Positions 19,982 to 31,017 of a DNA stretch of 40,543 bases are shown piece after piece. Source of the stretch: Bondarzewia mesenterica (Eukaryota; Basidiomycota; Agaricomycetes; Russulales; Bondarzewiaceae); assembly GCA_004802705.1 (NCBI GenBank), contig SGPL01000297.1:941-41483 (forward strand), in the 5' to 3' direction. Both the position numbers and the translations under genes were made by a program. The notes under the pieces were generated by a model. That model was not told the origin of the DNA. It did no database searches and saw nothing but the letters and a program-made list of their open reading frames with translations. Positions within the stretch are counted from its first letter, which is position 1, and each line of letters begins with the position of its first letter.

Positions 19982-20470
19982 ATGGCTCAAGCACTTGAAA
20001 AAATGACTGGAGCCACATACAGACTTGGCTCTTCTCCAGCCACTGCAACTGGCATGCCTCCTGAGTCTTACTATCATTAGTATGTGTGTTCAGTCTTCTC
20101 ACCATCTTGTAACTACATATATCTCGCTCACAATAAGCAGATGCCGTGGTGCTCATCTTGCTTATCAGCAGGAGTACATGTACGTAAAACGAAAGGGTCG
20201 TCAAAAGTGTGGCAAGTACATTTGTGCCCTTCGTGAAGCCAAACATCAAGCTAAATGGGATGGAATACATATGTAAGTATCTGATTATTATTAAACATAT
20301 GCTGCTCACTGCTGTCTGCATCTTACAGGCCTTACACAAATGAAATAGTATCTCACAAGGGAAAAATAAATCCTCGTTGTATGAAATGGATGGCCGCTGA
20401 TGAGAATCAACTCGCAAAAAATCTTGTAGATCTCCACGTCTCTCTCCAAGAGGGTGATTTAGAGGCATAA
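19982..20470 (+). CDS. Small three-exon gene, apparently open; unknown basic Cys-containing protein
   Basis: My model is exon 1 19982-20079, intron 20080-20137 (GTATGT...AATAAG), exon 2 20138-20272, intron 20273-20328 (GTAAGT...TTACAG), exon 3 20329-20470 ending TAA. The joined frame is 124 codons with no internal stop. It starts MAQALEKMTGATYRLGSSP, has a basic middle (YVKRKGRQKCGKYICALRE, four or five Cys) and ends ENQLAKNLVDLHVSL with an acidic tail. An in-frame stop (TAA) directly precedes the start codon. Most other spliced genes here are peppered with stops, so the clean frame is notable. A long - strand frame over 19908-20477 is the alternative. I recognise no family, and the first intron's AAG acceptor is weaker than the second's. 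Confidence 0.5.
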
Positions 20471-21170
20471 AAAACATATATCAATGCATTCAATCCATCT
20501 GCAAAAACCTCACTTGCAAATAAGATGTTATTCATACTTATTCATTTTATTTTAGTTTTTTTCTTGTATTCTAATTTAATGCTAATTTATGTCTAATTTG
20601 ATGCTTATTTGTATCTAATTGAAAAGTGAATTACTTTTGTAATATAATCAATAAATAATGAAATAATAGTTTTAAAGTGAAATATAATTTCTCTATCTCA
20701 TTTAGTTTAAACCTTATTTTTAAGCAATAAAGATATTTATGATCAAATTTTTGAGCAGTCTTGAATGTAGTTTTTAAGTTGATTTTTGACATGTGAGTGA
20801 GCTATTAGCTGAATTTGCAAGTGTTGAAGCTTTAAAATATAGTAGCTGAGCTTAACAATTATCACTAACTTATAATATTAATACCCTAATTACAATTGAG
20901 CATAAACATAACTGACTAAAGCATATTGTATGATTAATATTGATCAGTATAGTCATTATTAAGTTTTGCATTTATTGACTAAGTCAAAGTAATTATCAAT
21001 CAAAAATCTTCAGATTTTAGCTCTTCTCATCAAGACCTTTTTGATGATGTATACTATGTATAGGGTTGATGCATGAAAAATGATAATAGCCAACAATGTC
21101 AGGCAGTTGTGAAATTTTGTTATAAGTCAGGTTGAGGTCTATATATAAAGTTATGTGAGATAATAATTAC
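20471..21170. other. No gene seen
   Basis: Very AT-rich downstream flank with repeated short TTTAATGCTAATTT-type words near 20570-20620. There is no coding frame or RNA gene. Confidence 0.4.
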
Positions 21171-21275
21171 AACCTGAAGTGGTGTAGTGGTTAAGAGTGA
21201 CAAGGTAGTATCAGAAAGAAGTGAAATGCAAGAGGCCTTGGGTTCAAATCTGATAAATGGCAAAAAAGAGTAAAA
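21171..21275 (+). repeat. tRNA-derived SINE-like element
   Basis: An A-box-like TGGTGTAGTGG (21180-21190) is followed 61 bases later by a B-box-like GGTTCAAATCT (21241-21251). These are the internal promoter elements of RNA polymerase III. The preceding AACCTGAAG and following sequence do not pair into a proper acceptor stem, so this is not a working tRNA gene. An A-rich tail follows (CAAAAAAGAGTAAAAAG). Together these suggest a SINE head and tail. No second copy was noticed in the window. Confidence 0.5.
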
Positions 21276-21415
21276 AGTCGAAATTAAAAGATGATAAAGG
21301 ATAAGTGAAGTTAAGAGTGAGAATTAATTTTACTCTTACATTAATAATAAAATTGGGCTTATTTGACAATAATTTGTTGCATACTTATTTGATACTTATT
21401 TGCTACATATTAGAC

Positions 21416-21513
21416 TACAATCGAAAAGGGGAGATAAGTTAAAACAGGGAACCACTTATTGGTTGTTATTACATCTTATAATATCTTATTCACAAGTGAG
21501 GTTTTTGCAGATG
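21416..21513 (+). repeat. 98-bp dispersed repeat, copy 2
   Basis: Same sequence as 462-559 with a few substitutions, starting TACAATCGAAAAGGGGAGA and ending TTTTTGCAGATG. Here it leads into an exon-like frame at 21506. Because copy 1 abuts an N and foreign-looking DNA, this copy shows more reliably what belongs to the repeat. Confidence 0.8.
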
Positions 21514-21860
21514 TCAAAAACTCTACGAGAAGTTGGACATGTCATGAAGTGTATTAGAGACGGCGGCAGATGAGTATCGAGGGACGGTTATTCACAGTTT
21601 CTACTGCATCGTAACAGCTTATCACCAAGAGATAGAGCTCTGCGAGCAGCACAAGAATGCCTTTCAGTGGGTGCTGGAGGACAGTGCATTGATAACAGAA
21701 GAAGCTTGGTAAGTTCCACAACTCGTTAACTTTTACCATTCACATACATTCGGACAGCATCCATTGCACGAGGTTCAAGTGACTATATGGCTTCTGATTT
21801 CCTTGCATGCATATTGTGTTCTTATGCTACATATTTAAGTCATTGCAGGGTCTAGTTTAT
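21506..21860 (+). pseudogene. Exon-like fragment of an unrecognised gene
   Basis: From 21506 one frame reads RCQKLYEKLDMS, a TGA at 21545, then ETAADEYRGTVIHSFY and EIELCEQHKNAFQWVLED, up to a GTAAGT donor at 21709. A 49-bp intron (21709-21757, ending GGACAG) is plausible. The next exon gives CIHCTRFK and then a stop. There is no known domain. It lies just upstream of the KDZ gene on the same strand and may be its neighbour or an upstream part of its transcript. Confidence 0.4.
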
Positions 21861-22100
21861 TCATAGGGACTTGATTTTGGCTTTTTTGAGTTAGCAATAA
21901 GTAGTCTGAGCAAGTCACCTGACCATGAAAGTGATTATTGTCACATCTCTGAGCCATATTTGCAATGTAGTCACCTTGAATTACCTTGAATAGCTTGAAA
22001 TCCACTTGCTTTTTGTCCTTTCTGTAGACCTTTGCTAGTACTCATTTCTGTCCATCATCGTCATGCTTGTATGGCCAAATGCAAATAAAATCATGCCACT

Positions 22101-25100
22101 TTGGTGCATATGGATGAGGATAGCTCTGCAGATAAAGTCATTCGACATACACTCATCGCTGTCTCCTCTGGCAAGTGTCATAAGCCCACTTATTTGACAT
22201 CTCACCATCTTCAGGTCAAAAAAGCACCATCTCTAACAATCAAAGATACCACTCTCGTTGAGAACATCATGTACGATATGTCTGAATCCTGTGCATCACC
22301 GAAACCCATAGAGACTCAGGGAGAATGCAGGAAATGCATTCAAATACATTGCATATGAGCATCGAGATGTGTCTGTAGATGACAAGTTTATGGAAAAAAC
22401 ATATACTGACTCATTTGTCCTTCAGCGTGATCTAGTTCAAGACTAGTTACCTCTGCGTGATGTTTTTCTGGATGAGTTGCTATGTCAAAAAGGTCTTGGG
22501 TTGTATGGCCAGAAATTATGATGTGAAGGATGCAGCATGATGGAGAACCCATACATGGGCAGCTTGAAGTGTTCAGATTGCATTGACAGTGGCTTGCTCT
22601 GTGACTCATGTATAGTTGCTACGCATCTGCAGCAACTGCTTCACCAAATCAAGGCAAGTTTCACCTTAATTTCTATGTAAATTACTGCACTGATTGGCCA
22701 TTCTAGAAGTAGAACGGCAATTTATTTGAATGATACTCACTGTGAGAAGCCAGTCTTCAAGTGCAGCTCAGGCATGATGGCTAATGCTGTTGCAACCCCC
22801 TCATCAAAGACGGCATACTCACTGTGCTTGACATTAATGAGTTTCATAAAATCTCTGTCACATTCTGTGAGTGCGAGGTTATGGGTTCCTTGTCACCCAT
22901 TGTGCAGCTGCTCCATGCCGGATGGATGCTGGCCACTATCGATCGTCCTCACATCGTGATTACATTTTAAACCCTCAAGCTTTTTCACATGTTGAGCTTG
23001 CAGAGTAAGCTCAACGGTTACGACTTTTATTCTTCCCTTGCTAGAATTACTGATGGCATGGGCCTCTACACACTATGTGTATGCCTTTTCATGATTGAAT
23101 TTAACATTGATGCTTAATGCACTCAAATTCATTCTTAGAAACAATACAATGAGTTCATGCATGCAGTTCGCTAGTACTGGCACCTTCAGATAATGAAACA
23201 GAGTGGCCGTGGATACGATTCAGGTGGCATTTCTGCTATTGCGCCTGATGAGATGGTGATAGAATGTCTGCTTTATCCCCAACTAAGGCAGAATCTCCCA
23301 GATGGTGAGAAAAATGCCCCTGAGGAGTCTCGGTATATCAATATGCTCATATTTTAGTTTTGATGGCACTGTCTGACCTGAATTACAGGTGAAAGTATGC
23401 ACTCCTTCTTGTCATGGATGCAAACTTCAAGCTGAAGTTAAAGAACAAGAGAGATCAGCAGACAGAGCTTGGAAGTAGATGGGCATATTTTGTCAATGAA
23501 ATGGCGTATCAAGCATATTTGGCCAGACATAAGGATGAGGAGGAGATATGTGCTATGCAATTCAAATGCATATTTCACATCTGATTGACACCTGTCAGAT
23601 CAAACACTGTGATTCAAATCACTCCACCATCGATCATGCAAATGTTCCAGTACAGAAATGCTTCTTAGTTAATGGCATGGGCACTGTCATATGTTCACAT
23701 CATTGCTTCTATCAGAAGCATGGTGTGGGTGACTTGCAGTGTGGTGAACGGTAAAGGTTTTCATTTCACTTAGATGTTACTTTGCTCTCACATCAGCCCC
23801 TTAGGTTTTGCAACATGGACTATATTCTTCTGTCAATGCTCATTCTGATGGCCTTTAGCATCAAGTTATGTATATCTCCTACAACATTGCTTGCTCCTAT
23901 TATAAGAACCTCTTTTATCAGCTCCTCGGTATTCTCGCAGATCGGCAATTTGACTTTAATGAAGTGTTCCTCCATTGGGCTATTCCCAAATTCCACCTTC
24001 TCATGCATGGACCCTCTTGCCAGTGCAAGTTCTCACTCAATTACATGCTTGGAGTTGGACGGACTCACGGTGAAGAGATCAAGAGTAATTGGGCCATCAT
24101 AAACTCAGCTGCTCTGAGTACTCGGGAAATATCAGCCACTGGTCGACATGAGGTATTGAACGACATCTTCAGTGCTGTCAACTAGTCGAAAATCACCAGG
24201 ATTCATAAGCATTTATCACTTTGGGTGCTAGCTCTGCTATTAATCCACTAATCAGACAGGTGATGCACTGTTCAGACAGATCAGTGAGGCTGTGGAAGAG
24301 CGCAATGAACAATGCCTGCTCTTCGATGACCTTAACTCCACAATCCCTGAGGAGATTATGGCAAAATAACATACAATGATGAATGCATATAATGTAGACC
24401 CAACACAACCAAATCTGTATGAGGAGACAGTGACCAGTAAGTTATTATATGGCATCACCTCATTGCATCTTGATTGGTCAGTTCTTGGCAGCCACTTCTC
24501 TAGCAGATGTTTGGCTAGAATTGGCTAAGGAAAAGTCAGAGGAATTGACACACAGGGTGCTTGCTCTCCATGAGACCTCCACGAGCATCTTCATCAGTGT
24601 CAGTATGGACTTGAAAGAGCAGCAGTAAGTCTTCCTGATATGTCACTGTTTGCTATGACTAACATTGTGTGTGCATGTAGGCATGCTTTATACACTGATA
24701 GTGCTCATAAGAAGTATACCCAACATGAAGCCATCATACTGCAAGATAAGCACAACACTTTGAAGGTGCAGATCTGAGCATGGCGAGGTATCCAAAATAT
24801 CTATATGTCCGGCATCGCTCAGGCATTGTCCTACAGCCCCACTGACAGCTCAGTAGTGAATGACAGTTCTGAGGATAGGCCTGAATTCATCAAGCTCATG
24901 CTACCCTCTAAGCTACCAGCTGTCACTCGTGATGCAGTTTGTATATCTGGCCTTGCTGCTAAGGAGGCCTGTCTCTGAGAAATACAGGCCGATGATGCCC
25001 TTCACCAAGTTCATTGACAACTGCGGCTAAGATTTGGTTTGATATACTGCAAAAGAGTCCATGTTGATGGGCCTGGCCAAAAGGTAAACACACGCACATG

Positions 25101-25825
25101 GGGGCTCATCAACAGGCTGTCCAACAAGCTCTGGTGTTTCATTAATCAGTACTGTAAGGCTTATTAAGTCCTTCAAACATTGAATCCCTCAGGCGCATGG
25201 GTGCAGCGACTTTTGGAACTCACAGACAGTGACATGCAGGGGCTAAAGCAAGTGAACAAAGGGCTCAGAGAAGGCCACCGTAAGTTGGTTTGGATTTAAA
25301 AGGTTCAGTATGAAGACACGCGAGATATCCCTGGAGGTGATGGTCAAATGGGTACGGAGGAAATACATAAAAGTAAGTGTATTTGACATAATTATTAGTA
25401 TAAATAATTGACAGTTGATTAGGCATGTGAGTGGAGTGGGCCCAGAGTCAGGCTCAGGTCAAGTAGTGGGAGGAGGAAGTTGACCTCCTTTAGGAAGAGA
25501 TGTGGCATGCCGTGGCATTCTTCAAGTGGAAGTCACGATGATGGCTAGAGAAAGTAGATCAATGCTCTGATTCTGAACCCTCCATCTCATTAGGGCCGAT
25601 GCATATGCCCATCGACAATCGGTAATCTTCCAAGTGATGATGCTATCATGTGCCATGTGCTGGAGACCCACACTGCTCAAATATGGCCTCCAGGGCTTGT
25701 GGTCAGAGCTGCAGTTCTACTTACAAGACTCTTACTTTGAGATTCCATCTGTAGATGATGAGAATGTCAAGTACAATGATACGGGGTATAGCTATGATAG
25801 CAGTGGCAGAGGGCAAGCTGGATAG
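22101..25825 (+). pseudogene. KDZ (Kyakuja-Dileera-Zisupton) family transposase, decayed multi-exon gene
   Basis: This DDE-type DNA transposase family is expanded in mushrooms. In order: LPLRDVFLDELLCQKGLGL; a Cys cluster near 22510-22610 (CEGCSMMENPYM, KCSDC, LLCDSC); SLQVQLRHDG and DGILTVLDINEFH; VQLLHAGWMLATIDRP; LSLQSKLNGYDFYSSL; KQSGRGYDSGGISA; LLLVMDANFKLKLKNKRDQ (Asp codon 23417); KHGVGDLQCGER then CNMDYI; SYNIACSYYKNLF; WAIPKFHLLMHGPSCQ; YMLGVGRTHGEEIKSNW (Glu codon 24072); STREISATGRHEVLND; SLADVWLELAKEKSEEL; and a C-terminus near 25825 rich in Asp/Tyr/Ser. Introns of about 50-60 bp are visible (for example 23079-23138). Stops and some frameshifts make it inactive. The usual YD-AC Asp is Asn here (23883). 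Confidence 0.85.
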
Positions 25826-26518
25826 GGACATGGACAACATGAGTTTGTAGTTTTTTTTTGCATGCATGAGTTATATTTGTATGTCGTGTAGATGCGCGTG
25901 GGTTTTTTCGAACATGTTTCAAACTAGTATTGAGTCAACAATATANNAAANNNNNNANANNNANGACATTAAGAGGCACAAGGGTGCCAACTCAAACAGG
26001 AAGGGAGTGTGGGTAAACAAGATACTATCAGGAGCCAAAAACACTGAGACAATATACAGAGAGTCCTCTGTAATAGACGCTAATCTAATGCTTTATCTAA
26101 ATCTATACCTCTCACATAAATCTACCATGTCATCTGCATCCATCACATGGCCCAAATCCATCGCATCACCTGAATTACAAACACATACTCCCTTTACAAT
26201 GGTTTTCGAGTCTCCATCACTTTGGAAGAAAGGATGAATGTGGGGGAAGGCACTGCAATGATAGTAGTAGCTTGTTTGCGAAGAGCGTGTGAGGCCGATT
26301 TGTGATGATAATGCATGATGGTTAGGGTAGAGGTGTTGGTAGTAAAAGATAGAGCCGGGCAAGGTAACTGTAGTGAAAATGAGGGGTTGATCAATATTCA
26401 GAGTCAACAAACTGTTTTGTCCTCACCAATATGTTTAAAATGCAGGAAAACAGTGTCAACAAACAAAGTACAGAACGAGCATGTTTGAGTAGTAAAGAGC
26501 ATCCAAAGGATGTAAGGT
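25826..26518. other. Unassigned region with sequence gap
   Basis: Ns occur between 25946 and 25964, so sequence here is unreliable. On the - strand 26410-26093 is open for 105 codons (DSKTIVKGVCVCNSGDAMD and others), with gene-like but unrecognised content. I give it low weight because it adjoins the gap. Confidence 0.3.
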
Positions 26519-26575
26519 GCCCATGTACAGGTAGAAAAGGAAGAGCGCCCATGTATAGGATGGAAGAGGAAGAGC
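26519..26575. repeat. Two-unit tandem repeat, 28-29 bp
   Basis: GCCCATGTACAGG...GGAAGAGC (26519-26546) is followed at once by GCCCATGTATAGG...GGAAGAGC (26547-26575). It lies inside a 71-codon + strand open frame that has no recognised domain. Confidence 0.7.
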
Positions 26576-27640
26576 ACTCAAAGCAAATATATAAAATAAA
26601 ATGTGGCATGCCTGTCTACCGAGTGCTGAAGCCAAATATATCTTGACTTATGGCTCAGGCTGGCTATTCGAGTAACTGCCACCCCATTGGCCAAGTATTA
26701 ATCAATAAGTAATGCTAGATTGTAGTAAAATCTGCTAGTAATGCTGCAATGTAGTAAAACATACAGCTATCAGAATAGAAGCTAATATAACTGCACTTTA
26801 GTTTTACTAAACTTTTATATATAGCTGAAGCTTAAAGTACTACATTATTATAGTATTATCAGTATTTAGTAATATATTTGAAGTGAATACAGTAGTGAGT
26901 CTCTACTTCACCATTCAAGCTCGACTTAGTTTCGATTCACATTACTGTGAGATCACACGGTGGATGAAGAAGGAGATGCTGTAGATGGCTTTAAGGGAAA
27001 GGAATGGTGATGGAGTGATATGAGAAGTGATGGGAAGGTATGTCTTATTAAAATTAGGACTCTCAGTGCTCTCTGACGATCTCATTGATCGTCCAGATGA
27101 GCTGATCACTCAAATCTGTGAGGCATCATCTGTGTGCATGAATGCTCCAGGATTGAGATCATTATCTTGATCAGCAAAGAGATCTTGTTCGGAAATTTAG
27201 CTGTACATCCCACACACTCTTTCTCATCCTTTTCTATTTGGACTCAGTATTGGCAATTTTTGTTTATTTCTTCGCTCACTTGCTTGCTCGTTTGTTTCAT
27301 AAGCATGCTTATCTTTCTTGCTCTTTATCTTTACTTTCAGCACACCCTCTTCAGCCCTCCTACAGGAAGATATCAATGGAATCTTGACTTTCTTCCATCC
27401 GTGCATGTCTCCCACTCATCATATACACGTGTACAAGTTTCTTTTATTTTCTTACACATTAGACTTACTTTTTTTAATTTCCTCCATTCTTTCCTAACTC
27501 AAGACTTCATCTTGAGATCATACTTGCCATTTACCTTCACCTGCACCTGGCTACTAACTTTGTTGGACAGAAACCCCCACTCAGTAATTTTCTTTTAATT
27601 TCTTTCCTTTACTGCATGTTATTTAGCAAAAGTTAATAAA
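26576..27640. other. No gene supported
   Basis: A 154-codon + strand frame (27134-27598) is rich in Phe, Leu, Ser and Thr because the DNA is T/C-rich. It lacks a family match or splice context, so I do not call it. 26660-26900 has several GTAGTAAAA and TTTTACTAAAC words in opposite orientation, which might be a decayed MITE. Confidence 0.35.
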
Positions 27641-27929
27641 ATAGATATTTAGGTTGTCACACAGGAATCCAAATTGAGGTCTGACAAGGTCAGAACCAAT
27701 TGACCTGTAAACCATAGGTGTGTAAAGACCATGAATTGCACAACCATACAAAGCTGCATGGCTTGGCTGTGTAGATCTGGTGAATTACACATCTAATTTG
27801 AAATTCCTTTCAAAAGGCGATTAGGCTAAAAGTCTAAGACTAATCTGGCCTCTTTCTGATTGCAAATCAATCCCTTTGATTTGTAATTCATGTGGGTCAC
27901 TCCATGCAGTTCAAGTGGATACTGTTGGA

Positions 27930-28460
27930 CCCACATCTTTATATTTGCAATTCTGATCCATTTTACTGCTTATTAATGTAGAAAGCTGAGACCTCATTGA
28001 TTCAACCCAAGGAGTTTACTGTGGATATGTTTGTATTGTGTTTGTTAGCACAGCCTCTTTTGTACATATAAAAAGAGAGGAGAAATCCCCCAAACAATCC
28101 AGTCCATTATTTCAGTTTACTTTCCCCATAAATTAACTCACTTCAAGGTTGTTCCAGTTCTTGAGCACTTTACCCTTTTGAATGCTTGTTGACTGACTTT
28201 TCTAAGGTAGCTTTGCCCTCTTATTAAAGTCGCTCTCAGGCTAGTAAATTCATCTCTATGCTTTAGGAAGCTCTGTTCTAATCTGGAGGCAACTGGTCTA
28301 CAGGATCAGTGTCTATTTCTATGAAGTATCTGAAAGCACACGGCTTCTTAAATTTTCATAGGATTAGTTGAATTCTGGTTGATCTCACCTTCTGGGATTG
28401 AATCTTAGCTTGCTTATCTTCATCATCATCAGCATCTACCTGTATGCCGAAACCGAGTCT
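27930..28460 (+). repeat. Possible LTR and leader of an old retroelement
   Basis: TGTTGGACCC near 27933 could be an LTR start. A TATA-like ATATAAAAAG at 28067 is followed by a C/T-rich tract. TCTGAAAGCACACGGCT at 28329-28345 matches 1642-1658 at 16 of 17 positions, again downstream of a TATA box. No matching second LTR or gag was found. I consider it a likely solo or truncated LTR related to the one near 1200-1660. Confidence 0.35.
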
Positions 28461-28499
28461 ACGCCAAATCGATATTTGAAGTCATGAAGTCTACACTGA

Positions 28500-28615
28500 A
28501 TTTAAGTATACGTCATGAGTCTATGCTGAGTTAGTCTATCTGAAGTCTATGTTATTGAAGTCCAGTCCAGTTCAGTCTATGTCATGAGTCTATGCTGAAT
28601 TTACCATCTATGTCT
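28500..28615. repeat. Imperfect repeat of GTCATGAGTCTATGCTGA
   Basis: The 18-base word GTCATGAGTCTATGCTGA occurs at about 28512 and 28582, 70 bp apart, with many partial AGTCTA words between and around them. It looks like local duplication in non-coding DNA. Confidence 0.55.
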
Positions 28616-28943
28616 ACATTTTATGCTTTTGATTCAGTTCAAGATCACATCTATGTCCTCTCATTTTCTTCCCATTCAGTTGATCTGATTCTGCTGAAGC
28701 TTCTGTTAAGCACAGAATCTCCCACATTCATCTGCATTTATCCCTAGTGAATTCCTTTACTTTTTCAGTCTGATTCACCTCACCATTTATCCCTTGACTA
28801 TAACTTTTTGGCTCACCTTTAGCATCAAGTGCATACCATCTCCTTGAGTCTAGTCAGGCAATAAAACAGACCTTTTCCAAGAACACCCAGACTGTTCTCT
28901 GAATAATGTCAATTCTGAGCTAGCCTAGATGCTTGAGTTTGTT

Positions 28944-29963
28944 TTACCCATTGAATTTGGTTAGTGTGATTTGAGTGCACTCTCTATGCCTCTCACATTT
29001 TCTCAAATTTCTTGAAACAAATTTACAATGTGACAGCGTGAGTGACTGAAAATGTGTAGAAAAGACTGTGGGCTTGAGCATAATGAGCAGATGAATTATG
29101 GAAGTGGACGGGCTGAGAAGGAATTGCAGGTGACAAATAATGAAGAAGTGACAGAAAGGGATGAAGAAGTGAGGGTAAATAGTGAAGAAGGTGGTGAAAG
29201 AACAGGAGGGGGTGAAAGAGCACAAGGGGAAGAAGGCAGATGAGGGATGAGAAGAGGAGTGGAAGGAAGTGAGATGACAGAAAAAAAGGAGAGGGAAATC
29301 AAAANATGGAGATGAGGAATGAGGGAGAAGATTAGGATGTAGAGAAGGCAAGGGAGATACAGAGATAGATGTATGTAGAGTAAAAGGAGCCAAATTAATG
29401 ATAACACTGGGATTAAGAGAATGAGAGGTAAAATAATGAGACTTTAAAAAATGAATATTATGAGATATTAAGATTTTATTAGTAGATCGATGGGATAAAT
29501 GATAAGATTTGGAGTTGGAAGAGTATTCAACCAGAATACATTCAATAGAGCGATTGTTGATTTTAAGTTGTGATGGTTTTGTATAAGTATGAAGGCATGA
29601 CAACTAAATTCACGGAGGTGGGAGAGATCAAGCTTATGAGAATATAATAGTTCAAAAGGGGTTTTATCATTAAGGGAGCAGAATAGGATAAAATTATGGA
29701 GGTATGCAGCAGTTTGATAATATTCACCCCAGAGGGAGGCAGGCAGATCAGCAGTGGAGTGTATAGCATAAGCATGATCAAAAATAGTATGATAAAAATG
29801 TTCGACCACCCCAATATGAGCAAAAGTATAGGGGGCTAATGTTTGATGGCTGATGCCATGTTCAGCTAGGCAGGACTCAAAAGCAAATGAGGTGAACTTA
29901 GTGCCATTGTCGATGTGGATGATGCTGATGTTGTTATCAGTGAGACATTCAGTGGAGGCACGC
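28944..29963 (-). pseudogene. pol: copia-2 integrase, second half and linker
   Basis: Just inside the junction the frame reads ASTECLTDNNISIIHIDNG with the second catalytic Asp (codon 29909-29911), then LAEHGISHQTLAPYT, and VVEHFYHTIFDHA with the catalytic Glu (29801-29803). After that come ASLWGEYYQTAAYLHN and DLSHLREFSCHAFI. A frameshift near 29580 leads to KINNRSIECILVEYSS and TNKILISHNIHFLKSH, typical of the copia integrase C-terminal region. A Ser/Pro-rich linker follows to 28944. An N lies at 29305. Reading frames on the + strand here are shadows. Confidence 0.85.
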
Positions 29964-30131
29964 TGTCACACCCAAAAACAGTTTTGGACGAGAACATGGC
30001 GAAAAGAAGCACAAATGCCGTAACTCGGCTAAGTCGACAAGCACAACCAAGAAAATGAAGCTCGACCATTTTTCTCAAACACACTCCCATCATTCACACA
30101 TACAGTCCTTTAAACTTCTATTATTTCAATT

Positions 30132-30731
30132 ATGCAGTCCTTCTCCACCATTCAAATCTTGGTTACATCCTCTACATCATCAATCTCTGAGCCTAGAATC
30201 CAAAATGATCCCATCACAACCACCTCCTCGTTTGTTTCCACACCTATTCTTATCCCACCGCCCTCTATCGCCGACGTCTCTAATCTCTTCATGACCATAA
30301 ACGCAATCCCAGAAATGGAAGGTCAATGGCAACTCCTTGATGAACCTCGCCAACCAATCGAAGTCAGCATTCAAGTCGAAGCTCGGCCATTTGGCATGAA
30401 TGCGAAAACCCAGCTGCGTGGAATGGTTTCACAAGTGATCAGGTATCAGAGATCTTGGGTGGAGTTTGAGGTGATAAGTAGAGAAGAGAGGAGTCTGCTG
30501 ATTGTACCCGCTCGTTGGACGATCATTTCACGGATTTGACAATATTTGGTGATTATTGGGTTCACAGGACGTAATACTCACACGCGCATTATCGTTTCAC
30601 TGGAGGATATTCTGAAGCAGGAAAGGGATAGGCAGAGGAGACAGAGGATATGGGAATGGGCTGGCTGGCTCCAGATTCCCATTTGGATTGTGATTTTCAC
30701 TATCTTTGCTGTCATCTTTTTCAAATCCTGA
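30132..30731 (+). pseudogene. ORF2 of the LTR-like repeat, copy B: near-intact membrane-anchored protein
   Basis: From ATG 30132 to TGA 30729 the frame has 199 codons and a single internal stop (TGA 30537, likely a former CGA). Blocks shared with copy A: a Ser/Thr-rich start, PSIADVSNLFMTINAIPEM, GQWQLLDEPRQP, RYQRSWVEFEV, IGFTGRNTHTRIIVSLEDIL, a strongly charged helix (KQERDRQRRQRIWEWA), LQIP, and a C-terminal hydrophobic helix (WIVIFTIFAVIFF) ending in KS. I predict a protein with one C-terminal membrane anchor facing the cytosol, from hydrophobicity only. No known domain is recognised. It lies upstream of the repeat's own TATA box, like accessory genes in the U3 of some retroviral LTRs. 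Confidence 0.65.
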
Positions 30732-31017
30732 CTACGTTGTTTAACTTTTTTCACTCAATTTTTATTCTAAAAATTAAAAAGAGACTTACTATTCAGTTTG
30801 CAGATTTTATTTGGATTTATTTAGATTTGAAATGGACTTTTATTTAGAAAACCAATTTTTGAAAATACACTCCCTCCCTCTCTTTTTATTCACAAACACA
30901 AATTTTAGCCTCAAAAAACATCATCATTACTATCCTTGAGCAAGAATCCAATATTCCCTTATTATTTACAGACTCTACCTAAAAACAGAAATAACTGGAA
31001 AGCTGAAGAACATTGAA

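Noticed and set aside
19908..20477. 189-codon - strand open frame
   Set aside because: The + strand spliced model with two good introns explains the same bases better; the - frame looks like its shadow. Kept as an alternative in that entry.
21171..21275. Functional tRNA gene
   Set aside because: A and B boxes are present but the acceptor and anticodon arms do not form; treated as SINE-like.
27134..27598. 154-codon + strand open frame
   Set aside because: Its Phe/Leu/Ser/Thr content follows from T/C-rich DNA; no domain, splice context or repeat homology supports it.
29023..29407. Additional frames around the copia-2 linker
   Set aside because: Alternative frames of the same Ser/Pro-rich linker region, which reads in the integrase frame.
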